Shown one piece after another: positions 1 through 8,734 of a DNA stretch of 64,000 nt. Where the stretch lies: NCBI RefSeq assembly GCF_000935045.1, contig NZ_JYKS01000004.1, forward strand, positions 124,001 through 188,000, read 5' to 3'. Positions within the stretch are counted from its first letter, which is position 1; each line of letters begins with the position of its first letter. The notes beneath the pieces were generated by a model. It worked only from the letters and a program-made list of their open reading frames with translations, was not told the DNA's origin and searched no databases. The position numbers were made by a program, and so were the translations under genes. This stretch comes from Pseudomonas sp. 10-1B. GTDB lineage: Bacteria > Pseudomonadota > Gammaproteobacteria > Pseudomonadales > Pseudomonadaceae.

Positions 1-10
1 CCCGGTCTGA

Positions 11-832
11 TCAGTCGGCGAACGTCGGTTTCTGTTTGCTCATGTGCGCCGCCACAGCCACGCGCAGGTCTTCGGACTGCAACATCGCGGCGTTCCAGGT
101 GGCGATGTATTCCAGGCCATCGTCGATGCGGTGGTCGCGCATGTAGCTGAGCATTTCCTTGGTGCCGGCCACGGCGATCGGCGATTTTGCGGCAATCTCG
201 CGGGCAATGGCAAAGACCCCGTCCAGCAGCGCGGCGTGATCAGCATAGACCCGGTTGACCAGGCCGATGCGCAGCGCCTCGTCGGCCTCGACGTTACGCC
301 CGGTGAAGGCCAGCTCACGCATCATGCCGTCGCCGATGATACGTGGCAAACGTTGCAACGTGCCGACATCGGCAGCCATGCCCATGTCGATTTCCTTGAT
401 CGAGAACTGCGCATCGCGGCTGCAATAGCGCATGTCGCAAGCGGAGATGAGATCGATGGCGCCACCGATGCAATAACCCTGCACCGCGGCCAGTACTGGC
501 TTGCGGCATTGGTCCACGGCATTGAACGATGCCTGCAGGCGCAGGATGGTCTTGCGCAGGAAGCGTGCATTGCGGCCAACGTCCTTGCCCATCTGCCCGG
601 CCAGCGAAGCCAGCATCATCAGGTCGATACCGGCGGAGAAATGCTTGCCCGCGCCGCTGATCACCACCGCGCGTACGGCATCGGTATCGTCGACCCACTG
701 GAAGATGTCCACGATCTCTTCCCAGAAGGCCGCGTTCATCGCGTTGACCTTCTCGGGGCGGTTGATCTGAACGTGGGCGATGTTATCGGTCAGTTCGACC
801 TTGAATGCGCTGTACTCGGTCACGGGCGGCAC
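11..832 (-). CDS. Delta(3,5)-Delta(2,4)-dienoyl-CoA isomerase-type crotonase
   Basis: A 273-residue enoyl-CoA hydratase/isomerase (crotonase) fold protein. The oxyanion-hole motifs HFSAGID (64-70) and GYCIGGA (119-125) are present. The segment around KEIDMGMAADVGTLQRLP carries acids E147 and D155, with D127 upstream, in the positions of the three catalytic acids of mammalian ECH1, which shifts the double bonds of 3,5-dienoyl-CoA to 2,4-dienoyl-CoA. It would act in the cytoplasm on unsaturated fatty acids with odd-position double bonds. It is the first gene in the window and is divergent from nhaB, with about 140 bases between. The specific isomerase call rests on motif recall; a general enoyl-CoA hydratase is the alternative. 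Confidence 0.8.
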   Translation of the reverse strand: MPPVTEYSAFKVELTDNIAHVQINRPEKVNAMNAAFWEEIVDIFQWVDDTDAVRAVVISGAGKHFSAGIDLMMLASLAGQMGKDVGRNARFLRKTILRLQASFNAVDQCRKPVLAAVQGYCIGGAIDLISACDMRYCSRDAQFSIKEIDMGMAADVGTLQRLPRIIGDGMMRELAFTGRNVEADEALRIGLVNRVYADHAALLDGVFAIAREIAAKSPIAVAGTKEMLSYMRDHRIDDGLEYIATWNAAMLQSEDLRVAVAAHMSKQKPTFAD

Positions 833-973
833 TCCTGCGGGTTAAGGGTTCATAGCGCGGATGGTAACCCAGCCCGATGACTGCACTTGTGCCAAAAACG
901 GGACTGTACGCCTTGCCTAAGACGCGCTGATCCGGCACCGTGCGCCATCGCCGAATTATAAGGATACAAATTC

Positions 974-2476
974 ATGTCCCGCTCCCTGACCGGCGCCCTC
1001 GCCCATGGTTTTCTGGGCCAGTCGCCGCTTTGGTACAAGGCAGTCATCTGCCTGTTCCTAGTACTCAACCCACTGCTGCTGATGGCCGTTGGCCCGGTCG
1101 CGGCCGGCTGGGCGCTGGTGCTCGAATTCATCTTCACCCTCGGCATGGCGCTGAAATGCTACCCGCTGATGCCTGGCGGCCTGTTGCTGATCGAAGCCCT
1201 GCTGTTGCAGATGACCACGCCACAGGCACTGTACGAAGAACTGCAACACAACTTCCCGGTGATCCTGCTGCTGATGTTCATGGTCGCCGGCATCCACTTC
1301 ATGAAGGAGCTGCTGCTGTTCCTGTTCTCGCGCATCCTGCTTGGGGTGCGCTCAAAGGCGATCCTGGCGCTGCTGTTCTGCGTGCTGTCGGCGTTCCTTT
1401 CGGCGTTTCTCGATGCGCTGACCGTGACTGCCGTGATCATCAGCGCCGCGGTCGGCTTCTATGCGGTGTACCACCGCGTCGCTTCCGGGGCCAACCCGCG
1501 CGAAGACAGTGCGCTGGACAGCGACCAGCAGGTCGCCCAGCTGCACCGAGAAGACCTCGATCAGTTCCGCGCTTTCCTGCGCAGCCTGCTGATGCATGGT
1601 GCGGTGGGTACTGCCCTGGGTGGCGTGTGCACGCTGGTGGGCGAGCCGCAGAACCTGCTGATCGGCCATGAGATGGGTTGGCACTTCGCCGACTTCTTCT
1701 TCAAGGTGGCGCCGGTTTCGCTGCCTGTGCTGGGCGCTGGCCTGCTGACCTGCGTGCTGTTGGAGAAGCTGCGACTGTTCGGCTACGGCACGCTGATGCC
1801 TGAACCTGTGCGCCAGGTGCTAGCCGCGCACGCCGCCGAAGACAATGCCACGCGCACCCAGGCCCAACGTGTCGCGCTGTGGGTGCAGGGGTTCGCGGCG
1901 TTGCTCCTGATCGTCTGCCTGGGGTTGCACGTTGCCGAGGTCGGCCTGATCGGCCTGATGGTGATCGTGCTGATCACGGCGTTTACCGGCATCACCGACG
2001 AACACCGCCTGGGCCGCGCCTTCCAGGATGCCATGCCGTTCGCCTCCTTGCTGGTGGTGTTCTTCGCCGTGGTCGCGGTGATTCACCAGCAGCAACTGTT
2101 CAGCCCGCTGATCAGCTGGGTGCTGACGCTGCCGGCCGAACAGCAGCCGGGCATGCTGTACCTGGCCAATGGCCTGCTGTCGGCGATCAGCGACAATGTG
2201 TTCGTCGCCACCATCTACATCACCGAGGTGAAGCAGGCATTTCTCGATGGCGGCATGAGCCGCGAGCACTTCGAGACGCTGGCGGTGGCGATCAACACCG
2301 GCACCAACCTGCCCAGCGTGGCGACGCCGAATGGGCAGGCGGCGTTCCTGTTCCTGCTGACCTCGGCGATTGCGCCGCTGATCCGGCTGTCGTATGGGCG
2401 GATGGTGTGGATGGCCTTGCCCTATACCGTGGTAATGGGCGGGCTGGGGTGGTGGGCGGTGACTTACTGGCTTTGA
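974..2476 (+). CDS. nhaB: Na+/H+ antiporter NhaB
   Basis: A 500-residue very hydrophobic polytopic inner-membrane protein of the length usual for NhaB (about 500-515). The N-terminus ([19 protein letters not shown]) and internal segments such as [32 protein letters not shown] and [20 protein letters not shown] are characteristic of NhaB. It exports sodium in exchange for protons and contributes to pH and salt homeostasis. The ATG lies a few bases after a weak AAGGA-like site in an A-rich leader. It appears to be monocistronic: it is followed by an inverted REP pair. Confidence 0.95.
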   Translation: MSRSLTGALAHGFLGQSPLWYKAVICLFLVLNPLLLMAVGPVAAGWALVLEFIFTLGMALKCYPLMPGGLLLIEALLLQMTTPQALYEELQHNFPVILLLMFMVAGIHFMKELLLFLFSRILLGVRSKAILALLFCVLSAFLSAFLDALTVTAVIISAAVGFYAVYHRVASGANPREDSALDSDQQVAQLHREDLDQFRAFLRSLLMHGAVGTALGGVCTLVGEPQNLLIGHEMGWHFADFFFKVAPVSLPVLGAGLLTCVLLEKLRLFGYGTLMPEPVRQVLAAHAAEDNATRTQAQRVALWVQGFAALLLIVCLGLHVAEVGLIGLMVIVLITAFTGITDEHRLGRAFQDAMPFASLLVVFFAVVAVIHQQQLFSPLISWVLTLPAEQQPGMLYLANGLLSAISDNVFVATIYITEVKQAFLDGGMSREHFETLAVAINTGTNLPSVATPNGQAAFLFLLTSAIAPLIRLSYGRMVWMALPYTVVMGGLGWWAVTYWL

Positions 2477-2488
2477 TGTAAGCCGGCA

Positions 2489-2645
2489 CTGGCCCTATCG
2501 CCGGCAAGCCAGCTCCCACAGGGACCGCATCAGGGCTGGTAACCCTGATGCTCTTGCCACAAACCATAGAATCTCCCACAGGTACTCCACAGTCCTCCGC
2601 TGCAACGCAATACCTGTGGGAGCTGGCTTGCCGGCGATAGGGCCA
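2489..2645. repeat. REP inverted pair downstream of nhaB
   Basis: Two REP units of the GCCGGCAAGCCAGCTCCCAC type face each other (about 2490-2522 and 2609-2645). Further short CCCACAGG-like copies lie between them. The pair can fold into a hairpin at the 3' end of nhaB. Confidence 0.8.
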
Positions 2646-2737
2646 TTACAGACAGAACGAAAGGCCCTGTCGATTCTGCCTTCTACCATCCGACTATCCG
2701 ATGCTCAGCCACCCCGGCTGCCAACAGGAGAGTCCCC

Positions 2738-3361
2738 ATGCGCAAGCTCATCGTAGCCGCCTTCATCAGCCTCGACGGCGTCATGCAGGCCCCCGGCGGA
2801 CCACAGGAAGACACCAGCGGCGGCTTCAGCTACGGCGGCTGGATCGTGCCCTACGCCGAGGAAGTGTTCGGCCAGGCGATGCAGGCGCTGTTCAGCCAGC
2901 CCTTCGAGCTGCTGCTGGGCCGGCGCACCTATGACATCTTCGCCGGCTACTGGCCAAAGATAAAAGACGACTCGCAGGACTTCTCCATCGCCAACCTGTT
3001 CAACAGCGTGCCCAAGCACGTGGCCACCCACACCCCCGCCACCCTCGACTGGCACAACAGCCACGCCCTGGGCGCGAACATCACTGCTGCGGTGCGCACC
3101 CTGAAACAGCAGGATGGCGCCGACCTGCTGACCCAGGGCAGCGCCGAACTGGTGCAGCAACTGCTGGCAGCGGACTTGGTCGACGAGCTGCAGTTGCTGA
3201 TCCATCCGCTGCTGCTCGGCCACGGTAAACGCCTGTTCGGCAACGATGCGGCTGCCGCAGCCTTCACCCTGCAACACTCGGTGGTGTCACCCAAAGGCGT
3301 GGTCATCGCCCGCTACGTGCGCGCAGGCCAGGTGCAGACCGGTTCGTTCGACGAGGCGTAA
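2738..3361 (+). CDS. Dihydrofolate reductase-family protein (RibD C-terminal-like), copy A
   Basis: A 207-residue protein of the RibD_C/DHFR-like superfamily: N-terminal MRKLIVAAFISLDGVMQAPGG, a central LLLGRRTYDIFAGYWP and the terminal nucleotide-binding part GADLLTQGSAELVQQLL. These are small NADPH-dependent reductases of usually unknown substrate, cytoplasmic. A good AGGAGAG ribosome site precedes the ATG. About 100 bases of leader and the whole gene are duplicated at 5150-5888, as part of a larger segmental duplication. Substrate cannot be inferred from context. Confidence 0.85.
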   Translation: MRKLIVAAFISLDGVMQAPGGPQEDTSGGFSYGGWIVPYAEEVFGQAMQALFSQPFELLLGRRTYDIFAGYWPKIKDDSQDFSIANLFNSVPKHVATHTPATLDWHNSHALGANITAAVRTLKQQDGADLLTQGSAELVQQLLAADLVDELQLLIHPLLLGHGKRLFGNDAAAAAFTLQHSVVSPKGVVIARYVRAGQVQTGSFDEA

Positions 3362-3369
3362 CCGACGGC

Positions 3370-3444
3370 CAATGGAAGTTGCTGACGATTGCCCGCGAAC
3401 AAGGCTATGACACCAGCAAACTCATCTGGCGGCAGGCCGAGTAG
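3370..3444 (+). pseudogene. 3' remnant of a Blc-type lipocalin gene
   Basis: Just after reductase copy A an in-frame stretch ending at a TAG (3442-3444) encodes LLTIAREQGYDTSKLIWRQ. This matches the C-terminus of the intact lipocalin at 8111-8674 (LLAIARKQGYDTSKLIWRE). The rest of the gene is gone: similarity starts near 3377. The bases after the stop (ATCGACGGC...CTAAGGTGTG) also match those after the intact gene. This is a deletion scar within the duplicated segment. Confidence 0.85.
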
Positions 3445-3514
3445 CCGGCCATCGACGGCATGCGCCAATCAGGCTAAGGTGTGCGCCCTTTAATCGCCTC
3501 GAAGGAACGAGCCC

Positions 3515-3976
3515 GTGAGTAGCGCGCCGCTGCAAGCACCCCGTATCCGTTTTCTCGCCCTGTGCGTGTTCCATCACCAGGGCAAGATCCTGGTCAACGT
3601 GTTCGACGACCCAACCAGCGGCCAGACCCTGTGCCGCCCGCTGGGTGGCGGCATAGAGTTCGGTGAGTTGGGCGTGGAGGCCATCGCCCGCGAGATCCAC
3701 GAAGAGCTGGGCCAGCCGATCAGCAATGTGCGCCTGCTCGGCACCCTTGAGAGCCTGTTCACCTATGCCGGCAAGCCAGGGCATGAGATTGTGCAGGTAT
3801 ACGATGCGCGCTTCGACGACGCCAGTCTCTACCAGCGAGCCTGGCTCGACGGCCACGAGTCCAACGGTAGCCCGTTCCGCGCCCGCTGGTGCGACAGCGC
3901 CGATTTCGACCATATCGGCCCGCTGGTACCGCAAGGGCTACAGGTGTTGCTGCGCGACCTGTCGCTGTTGGGCTGA
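3515..3976 (+). CDS. Nudix hydrolase
   Basis: A 153-residue protein with a complete Nudix box: [20 protein letters not shown] followed by ELG fits GX5EX7REUXEEXGU at about residues 47-69. It should hydrolyse a nucleoside diphosphate linked to another group, magnesium-dependent, in the cytoplasm; the substrate is unknown. GTG start after AAGGA (GAAGGAACGAGCCC). It lies 16 bases before RNase Z copy 1 and is probably cotranscribed with it. The corresponding position of the second duplicate (8690-8735) lacks this gene. Confidence 0.9.
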   Translation: MSSAPLQAPRIRFLALCVFHHQGKILVNVFDDPTSGQTLCRPLGGGIEFGELGVEAIAREIHEELGQPISNVRLLGTLESLFTYAGKPGHEIVQVYDARFDDASLYQRAWLDGHESNGSPFRARWCDSADFDHIGPLVPQGLQVLLRDLSLLG

Positions 3977-3992
3977 AACAAGGAGCCAGACC

Positions 3993-4952
3993 ATGGACCT
4001 GCTGTTCCTCGGCACCTCCGCCGGCGTGCCCACCAAGGCGCGCAACGTCAGCGCCACGGCGGTAATCGAAGCCAGCGGCAGCCATTGGTACCTGGTCGAC
4101 TGTGGCGAAGGCACCCAACATCGGCTGCTGCACACCCCACTGTCGGTCCGCGACCTGCGGGCGATCTTCATCACCCACGTGCACGGCGACCATTGCTTCG
4201 GCCTGCCCGGTCTGCTGGCCAGCGCCGGCATGAGCGGCCGCACCCAGCCGCTGGACGTGGTGCTGCCCTGTGCGCTGCACGACTGGGTGCGCCAGGGCCT
4301 GCTGGCCAGCGACACGTTCCTGCCGTTCGAATTACGCCTGCTGGCCGTGGAAGAGCTGGTCGAATGGCGCAGCGAGACCCTGCAAGTGACCAGCGTGCAG
4401 CTGTCGCACCGGGTGCCGAGCGTCGGCTTCGTGTTCACCGAGCTCAACCCCGAACCGCGCCTGGACATCCAGCGCCTGGAAGCCGATGGCATACCCCGCG
4501 GCCCGTTGTGGGGCGAGCTGGCCAAAGGCCTGACGGTGCAACATGACGGGCAACTGCTGCATGGCCGCGACTACTTGCGCCCGTCGCGCCCGCCACGACG
4601 GGTGATCGTGTGTGGCGACAACGACGACCCCGAGCTGCTGGCCAACGCTGCCCAGGGCGCCGATGTGCTGGTGCACGAAGCCACCTTCACCCAGGCGGTG
4701 GTCGAGCGCACGGGCGTCACCTTCGGCCATAGCACCGCTGCAGCAGTGGCGCGCTTTGCCCAGAGCGCAGGCGTGCGTAACCTGGTGCTGACGCACTTCA
4801 GCGCCCGCTACCAGAACGACCCACGGCGCAGCCCGAGCATCGGCGACGTGCGCGACGAAGCCCTCGCCCACTATGACGGGCAGCTGATTCTGGCGCAGGA
4901 CCTGCAGCGTTATCACATCGGGCGTGATGGCTGTCTTGAACCGGCCGGATGA
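3993..4952 (+). CDS. rnz: Ribonuclease Z (RNase BN/ElaC family), copy 1
   Basis: A 319-residue metallo-beta-lactamase-fold protein with the zinc motif HVHGDH at 62-67, the tRNase Z N-terminal pattern [18 protein letters not shown], the segment [12 protein letters not shown], and C-terminal HEATF and LTHFSARY motifs. It is the endonuclease expected to mature the 3' end of tRNA precursors. ATG start with GGAG seven bases upstream. A second copy at 8735-9694 is nearly identical apart from the first 130 bases or so. It probably forms an operon with the Nudix gene. Confidence 0.9.
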   Translation: MDLLFLGTSAGVPTKARNVSATAVIEASGSHWYLVDCGEGTQHRLLHTPLSVRDLRAIFITHVHGDHCFGLPGLLASAGMSGRTQPLDVVLPCALHDWVRQGLLASDTFLPFELRLLAVEELVEWRSETLQVTSVQLSHRVPSVGFVFTELNPEPRLDIQRLEADGIPRGPLWGELAKGLTVQHDGQLLHGRDYLRPSRPPRRVIVCGDNDDPELLANAAQGADVLVHEATFTQAVVERTGVTFGHSTAAAVARFAQSAGVRNLVLTHFSARYQNDPRRSPSIGDVRDEALAHYDGQLILAQDLQRYHIGRDGCLEPAG

Positions 4953-5158
4953 ATCGCGGAGCTTCGCGGGTGAGCCTGAAACCTGCATAGCTCCTGTGGG
5001 AGCGGCGGTGCGGTGATCCGATTCACCCGCGAAGAATCCAGCGCCGTGGATGGCACCGGCGTTGCCGGTGTTCGCGGCTAAAGCCGCTCCCACAGGTATA
5101 GCGTTAGCCTGAAACCTGCACAGCACCTGTGGGAGCTGGCTTGCCGGGGATGAGGCCA
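4123..5158. repeat. Near-identical duplicated block, copy 1 (partner 8865-9900)
   Basis: From about codon 44 of RNase Z to the end of the downstream REP cluster, the sequence equals 8865-9900 at a constant offset of 4742, with only about a dozen visible differences. The 206 bases after the stop codon (4953-5158) differ at a single visible position. They contain REP cores in several orientations, including one whose TGTGGGAGC half is separated from its partner. The pattern indicates recent duplication or gene conversion. Confidence 0.9.
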
Positions 5159-5252
5159 TTACAGACAGAACGAAAGGCCCTGTCGATTCTGCCTTCTGCC
5201 ATTCGACTATCCGATGCCCACAGCCACCCCCGCTGCCAACAGGAGAGTCCCC

Positions 5253-5888
5253 ATGCGCAAGCTAATCGTAGCCACCTTCATCAGCCTCGACGGCGTCATG
5301 CAGGCCCCCGGCGGACCACAGGAAGACACCAGCGGCGGTTTCACCTTTGGCGGTTGGCTAGTGCCCCATGCCGAGGAAGTGTTCGGCCAGGCCATGCAGG
5401 CGCTGTTCAGCCAACCTTTCGAATTGCTGCTGGGCCGGCGCACCTACGACATCTTTGCCGGCTACTGGCCGAAGGTGAAAGACGATACCGAGGAATTCTC
5501 CATCGCCAACCTGTTCAACAGCGTGGCCAAGCACGTCGCCACCCATGATCCCGACAGCCTCGATTGGCACAACAGTCATGCGCTGGGTGCGGATATCGTC
5601 GCGGCGGTACGGGGCCTCAAGCAGCAGGATGGTGCCGATCTGCTCACTCAGGGCAGTGCCGACGTGGTGCAGCAACTGCTCGCCGCCGGGCTGGTCGATG
5701 AGCTGCAGTTGCTCACCCACCCCGTGTTGCTGGGCCATGGCAAGCGCCTGTTCGGGGAGGATGCTGCGCCTGGGGCTTTCACCCTGAAGCATTCGCAAGT
5801 GACGCCCAAAGGGGTGGTCATCGCCCGCTATGTGCGTGTAGGCGAAGTGCAGACCGGTTCATTCGACCTGCCAGCACATAGCGATTGA
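5253..5888 (+). CDS. Dihydrofolate reductase-family protein (RibD C-terminal-like), copy B
   Basis: A 211-residue paralogue of copy A (2738-3361), similar along its whole length, with the same MRKLIV start, LLGRRTYDIFAGYWPKVKDD centre and LLTQGSADVVQQLL nucleotide-binding part. The ATG at 5253 is chosen because it is preceded by the same AGGAGAG site as copy A; a longer frame opens at 5214 without support. The leader from about 5150 also matches copy A. It converges with the immunity gene, only 35 bases away. Substrate unknown. Confidence 0.85.
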   Translation: MRKLIVATFISLDGVMQAPGGPQEDTSGGFTFGGWLVPHAEEVFGQAMQALFSQPFELLLGRRTYDIFAGYWPKVKDDTEEFSIANLFNSVAKHVATHDPDSLDWHNSHALGADIVAAVRGLKQQDGADLLTQGSADVVQQLLAAGLVDELQLLTHPVLLGHGKRLFGEDAAPGAFTLKHSQVTPKGVVIARYVRVGEVQTGSFDLPAHSD

Positions 5889-5923
5889 GGCCGGCGAGTA
5901 CACGAGCACGGCAGGTAGCTCTT

Positions 5924-6547
5924 TCAATCTGGCCGGCTGGAGAAGGCGTAAGGTTGAAGGTCTGTCAGCTGTGCAAGAAAAACTAGATGCTCAACGGCGC
6001 TGACCTTCTTGAGGTACTCCAGGCGGTCAGATCCACCCAACATGAGGGCGGGGAAAAAGCCGTACATTTCATCATTCTTGAGTTTTCCGAATTTTGCGCT
6101 AGCAGGTTCGAAGAGATCATTGAAATCGTTTGAGTCGAGTTTTCTTGACAGAAAAAACCCTTGGAGCTCAGCTTCTAACTGATCTTTTGTGAATTCATTT
6201 TTATAAAATGCGTATCGAGCGCTGACGCCTGTTATCTCCAGTGAAAAACCAGTTCTTTCACCCCATAGATACAGGTCTCCAAAAGCGCTTCGAGCGATCA
6301 AATGGTAGGTATCGTGTGAGCTGAATTTCGTGCCCGCTATCCAAGATGAAACAACTGCCTCATATTCTTGTGGATTGACTAACCAGAAAATCCCTTCGCC
6401 ATAGCCTCCCCACCCATGCTCAGACCAGTATTCCAGAAGCTTGGCGGGAAGCTTACCCCTGTACTTTTCGATCGTCGAGAAAGGTACTTCCCGGCGATCG
6501 ATCGGATGACCGAAATTCTCAATAAACCTGGCATAGATTTTATCCAT
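5924..6547 (-). CDS. T6SS immunity protein, GAD-like/DUF1851 (Tdi1-like)
   Basis: A 207-residue acidic soluble protein. The N-terminal part (FIENFGHPIDRREVPFSTIEKYRGKLPAKLLEYW) resembles the GAD-like domain; the C-terminal part (DLFEPASAKFGKL...YGFFPALMLGG) resembles DUF1851, the composition of the Tdi1 family that neutralises Tde DNase effectors. AAGGA ribosome site seven bases before the ATG. It starts 15 bases after the toxin stop codon, the usual toxin-then-immunity order. The gene is clearly AT-richer than its neighbours, which suggests transfer. The family call is from motif recall. Confidence 0.75.
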   Translation of the reverse strand: MDKIYARFIENFGHPIDRREVPFSTIEKYRGKLPAKLLEYWSEHGWGGYGEGIFWLVNPQEYEAVVSSWIAGTKFSSHDTYHLIARSAFGDLYLWGERTGFSLEITGVSARYAFYKNEFTKDQLEAELQGFFLSRKLDSNDFNDLFEPASAKFGKLKNDEMYGFFPALMLGGSDRLEYLKKVSAVEHLVFLAQLTDLQPYAFSSRPD

Positions 6548-6562
6548 CTTGATGTCCTTGAC

Positions 6563-7897
6563 TCAGCATTTGTGCAATTTGACATTCATGCGGGTTGAGC
6601 TTCTATGTTCGGGCGGCACCGCTTCGGCGGCCTTCTTCAAATTGGGTATCTTTGTTTTCCATTGAGGTCCTATTATGGAGTTTATCTGGCGATCCCCGAA
6701 GTCCGATATGACGTCCCTGCCTCCAGCGACAAGGTCTGGATTGTGCAGCGCTGCTATGGCTGACATTCTGTTTCTAGCTTTTTCCATGGCAACTTGTTGT
6801 GCTTCAAAAGGACCCATGGTCTTCCTTAGCTCCTTCTCAAAATTTTCCTGGATGATCTCCAATTCCTTTCTTCGAGCTTTCTGAGCCAGCCCTTTATTTC
6901 GCTGTTCTGGGTTTTCGATTTTCTCCAGAAACTCATCGATGGTCATCCAGTTGAGCCCATCTTCCTGACCACTCAGCTGCCGCTTGAATTCTCCCACTTT
7001 GTATTCCGGCACTTTGTCAGCTTTGAAGCATTCGACATTATGCAATGCCATCCTGCCGGGGTGGTGTTCAGGCGGCTCCTTCTTCGGCTGATTCCTTTGA
7101 TTCGGATGCGGATCACCCAGCCCTCCCTTACGCCGCTCCGGCACCTGTAGGTCTGGCCGTTTCTTCAATCCCTCTTCATGCTTGAGCATCCATTGCCCCA
7201 GCCGTGCACCTTTGCTGCTGGCCGCCATCTCCTGCGCCAGCACCCGAGCATCGCCGCGCCCGCGGGTGAGGTACGAGACGATCGCGCCCAGCAGCAAAAC
7301 CACGACCTCTACATGACCTAGAGCGATATGATGGGCAGCTCTGGAAATGGTATACGGGTCATCCGATCCGAACGGGTTAATACCTTCGTCCCGTGTCCCA
7401 TCCCAAGCGATACGTATGCCGTCGAGGTAATACTCACCAATGCGAGGCAAGCCTTCGAGAAAAAACTCGGCAATGGAGGCAAGCCCCAGCACGCCAAGTA
7501 TCCAACCACTGACCTTGAGGCCCATTGCCGCGCCAGCGCCGGCCAAAGGAATGGCCCCTGCACCAGCGCCAAATGCCCCAATCCCGGCGCCAATCGCGCC
7601 GCCGGTGAGGGTGCTGCCGACGACGATCATCGCCATCTCCCGTACCACCTTGAGCAGCTCGTCGAGGATGCTGGCGATTTCCAGCTCGGCAAAGCGCTGG
7701 CGCAGCATGCTGCCGGCTTGCCACTCGGCCTGGTTGAAGGCCGCCTGGACAGCCCTCACGCGACGCAGGTTGAGGGCCAGTGAGGCGACCGGTTCGTTTA
7801 GGTAGGTACGGAAATGGGCGCCTCCCTGATAGCCCATCTGATCGGTGATACGTGATTCGATCTGGAACCACGAGGGCACCAGGTAATCCAGATACAT
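6563..7897 (-). CDS. Tde1-like DNase effector with glycine-zipper N-terminus and Ntox15-type HxxD domain
   Basis: A 444-residue polymorphic toxin. The N-terminal half has two or more hydrophobic glycine-zipper segments (88-142), followed by another hydrophobic stretch near 200-215 and a Pro/Lys-rich linker. The C-terminal domain (about 300-444) contains the HxxD motif HNPD (385-388) followed by LVAGG, which marks the Ntox15/Tde1 DNase superfamily delivered by type VI secretion. Glycine zippers in Tde1 are known to support translocation. It shows no PAAR, VgrG or Rhs part. Strong GGGAGA site before the ATG. The 3' third is AT-richer than the 5' part, as in toxins with swapped tips. Confidence 0.75.
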   Translation of the reverse strand: MYLDYLVPSWFQIESRITDQMGYQGGAHFRTYLNEPVASLALNLRRVRAVQAAFNQAEWQAGSMLRQRFAELEIASILDELLKVVREMAMIVVGSTLTGGAIGAGIGAFGAGAGAIPLAGAGAAMGLKVSGWILGVLGLASIAEFFLEGLPRIGEYYLDGIRIAWDGTRDEGINPFGSDDPYTISRAAHHIALGHVEVVVLLLGAIVSYLTRGRGDARVLAQEMAASSKGARLGQWMLKHEEGLKKRPDLQVPERRKGGLGDPHPNQRNQPKKEPPEHHPGRMALHNVECFKADKVPEYKVGEFKRQLSGQEDGLNWMTIDEFLEKIENPEQRNKGLAQKARRKELEIIQENFEKELRKTMGPFEAQQVAMEKARNRMSAIAALHNPDLVAGGRDVISDFGDRQINSIIGPQWKTKIPNLKKAAEAVPPEHRSSTRMNVKLHKC

Positions 7898-8110
7898 GAG
7901 GTGTCTCCCTGACAGCGTGTACAGGGGGAAATCCCATCATGGATTTGCTTGGGAAGTTTCTGAGTCAGCTGTAGGAAAAGTCTCTTTCGCTTTGACTCTG
8001 AGCTGACAAAGGCACTCGATTCCTTACGCCATGCATCGTCAATACAACTTTTGCGCCCCGCCCGCATCGAACCAAAGGTGAGCCCCACACTCACTGACAG
8101 GAGGTTTGCC

Positions 8111-8674
8111 ATGGCGATGCGCACGGCCCTGATGCTTTCCTGCATGACCTTGGCCCTGATGGGCTGCGTCGGTTCAAACGACGATCACCGCTCCCCGCCG
8201 GCTACCGAACAGGTCGACCTGCAACGCTACCAAGGCACCTGGTACGAGCTGGCGCGCCTGCCGATGTTCTTCCAGCGCAACTGCGTGCAGTCCGAAGCCC
8301 ATTACAGCTTGCGCGAGGATGGCCGCATTGACGTGACCAACCGCTGCAAGGAAAAGGACGGCGCATGGAATGAAGCCCACGGCATCGCCGAAGCCCAGGT
8401 GCCGGGCAGGACAGACAAGCTCTGGGTGCGCTTCGACAACTGGTTCAGCCGGCTGGCACCGGGGCTGACCAAAGGCGAATACTGGGTGCTGTATCACGAC
8501 AAGGACTATCGCGTGGCGCTGGTCGGGCACCCCAACCGCGAATACCTGTGGCTGCTGTCGCGCACGCCGGCGATCACTGACCAGACCCGTGATCAGCTGC
8601 TGGCGATTGCCCGTAAGCAGGGTTACGACACCAGCAAGCTGATCTGGCGCGAGGACGCCCCTGCCGTGCCATGA
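8111..8674 (+). CDS. blc: Outer-membrane lipocalin Blc
   Basis: A 187-residue lipoprotein. Residues 1-18 form a lipoprotein signal with lipobox ALMGC (Cys19); the lipocalin motif GTWYELARLPMFFQ follows at about 40-53, and the C-terminal helix with YDTSKLIW closes the fold. Blc-type lipocalins bind lysophospholipids or fatty acids at the outer membrane. ATG 8111 has AGGAGG six bases upstream; a longer frame opening at 8051 is not supported. A truncated duplicate is at 3370-3444. RNase Z copy 2 starts 60 bases downstream. Confidence 0.92.
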   Translation: MAMRTALMLSCMTLALMGCVGSNDDHRSPPATEQVDLQRYQGTWYELARLPMFFQRNCVQSEAHYSLREDGRIDVTNRCKEKDGAWNEAHGIAEAQVPGRTDKLWVRFDNWFSRLAPGLTKGEYWVLYHDKDYRVALVGHPNREYLWLLSRTPAITDQTRDQLLAIARKQGYDTSKLIWREDAPAVP

Positions 8675-8734
8675 GCATCGACGCCCTGTAGCAATCCGTC
8701 TAAGGTGTGGCTCCCCCACGCATGGAGCGAAACA

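Noticed and set aside
4953-5158. CRISPR-like array of short repeats
   Set aside because: Units are palindromic REP elements in alternating orientation with irregular spacing, and no cas genes are present.
5924-7897. Rhs or VgrG-associated island
   Set aside because: No YD repeats, PAAR or VgrG sequence in or around the toxin gene; only the effector and immunity genes are visible.
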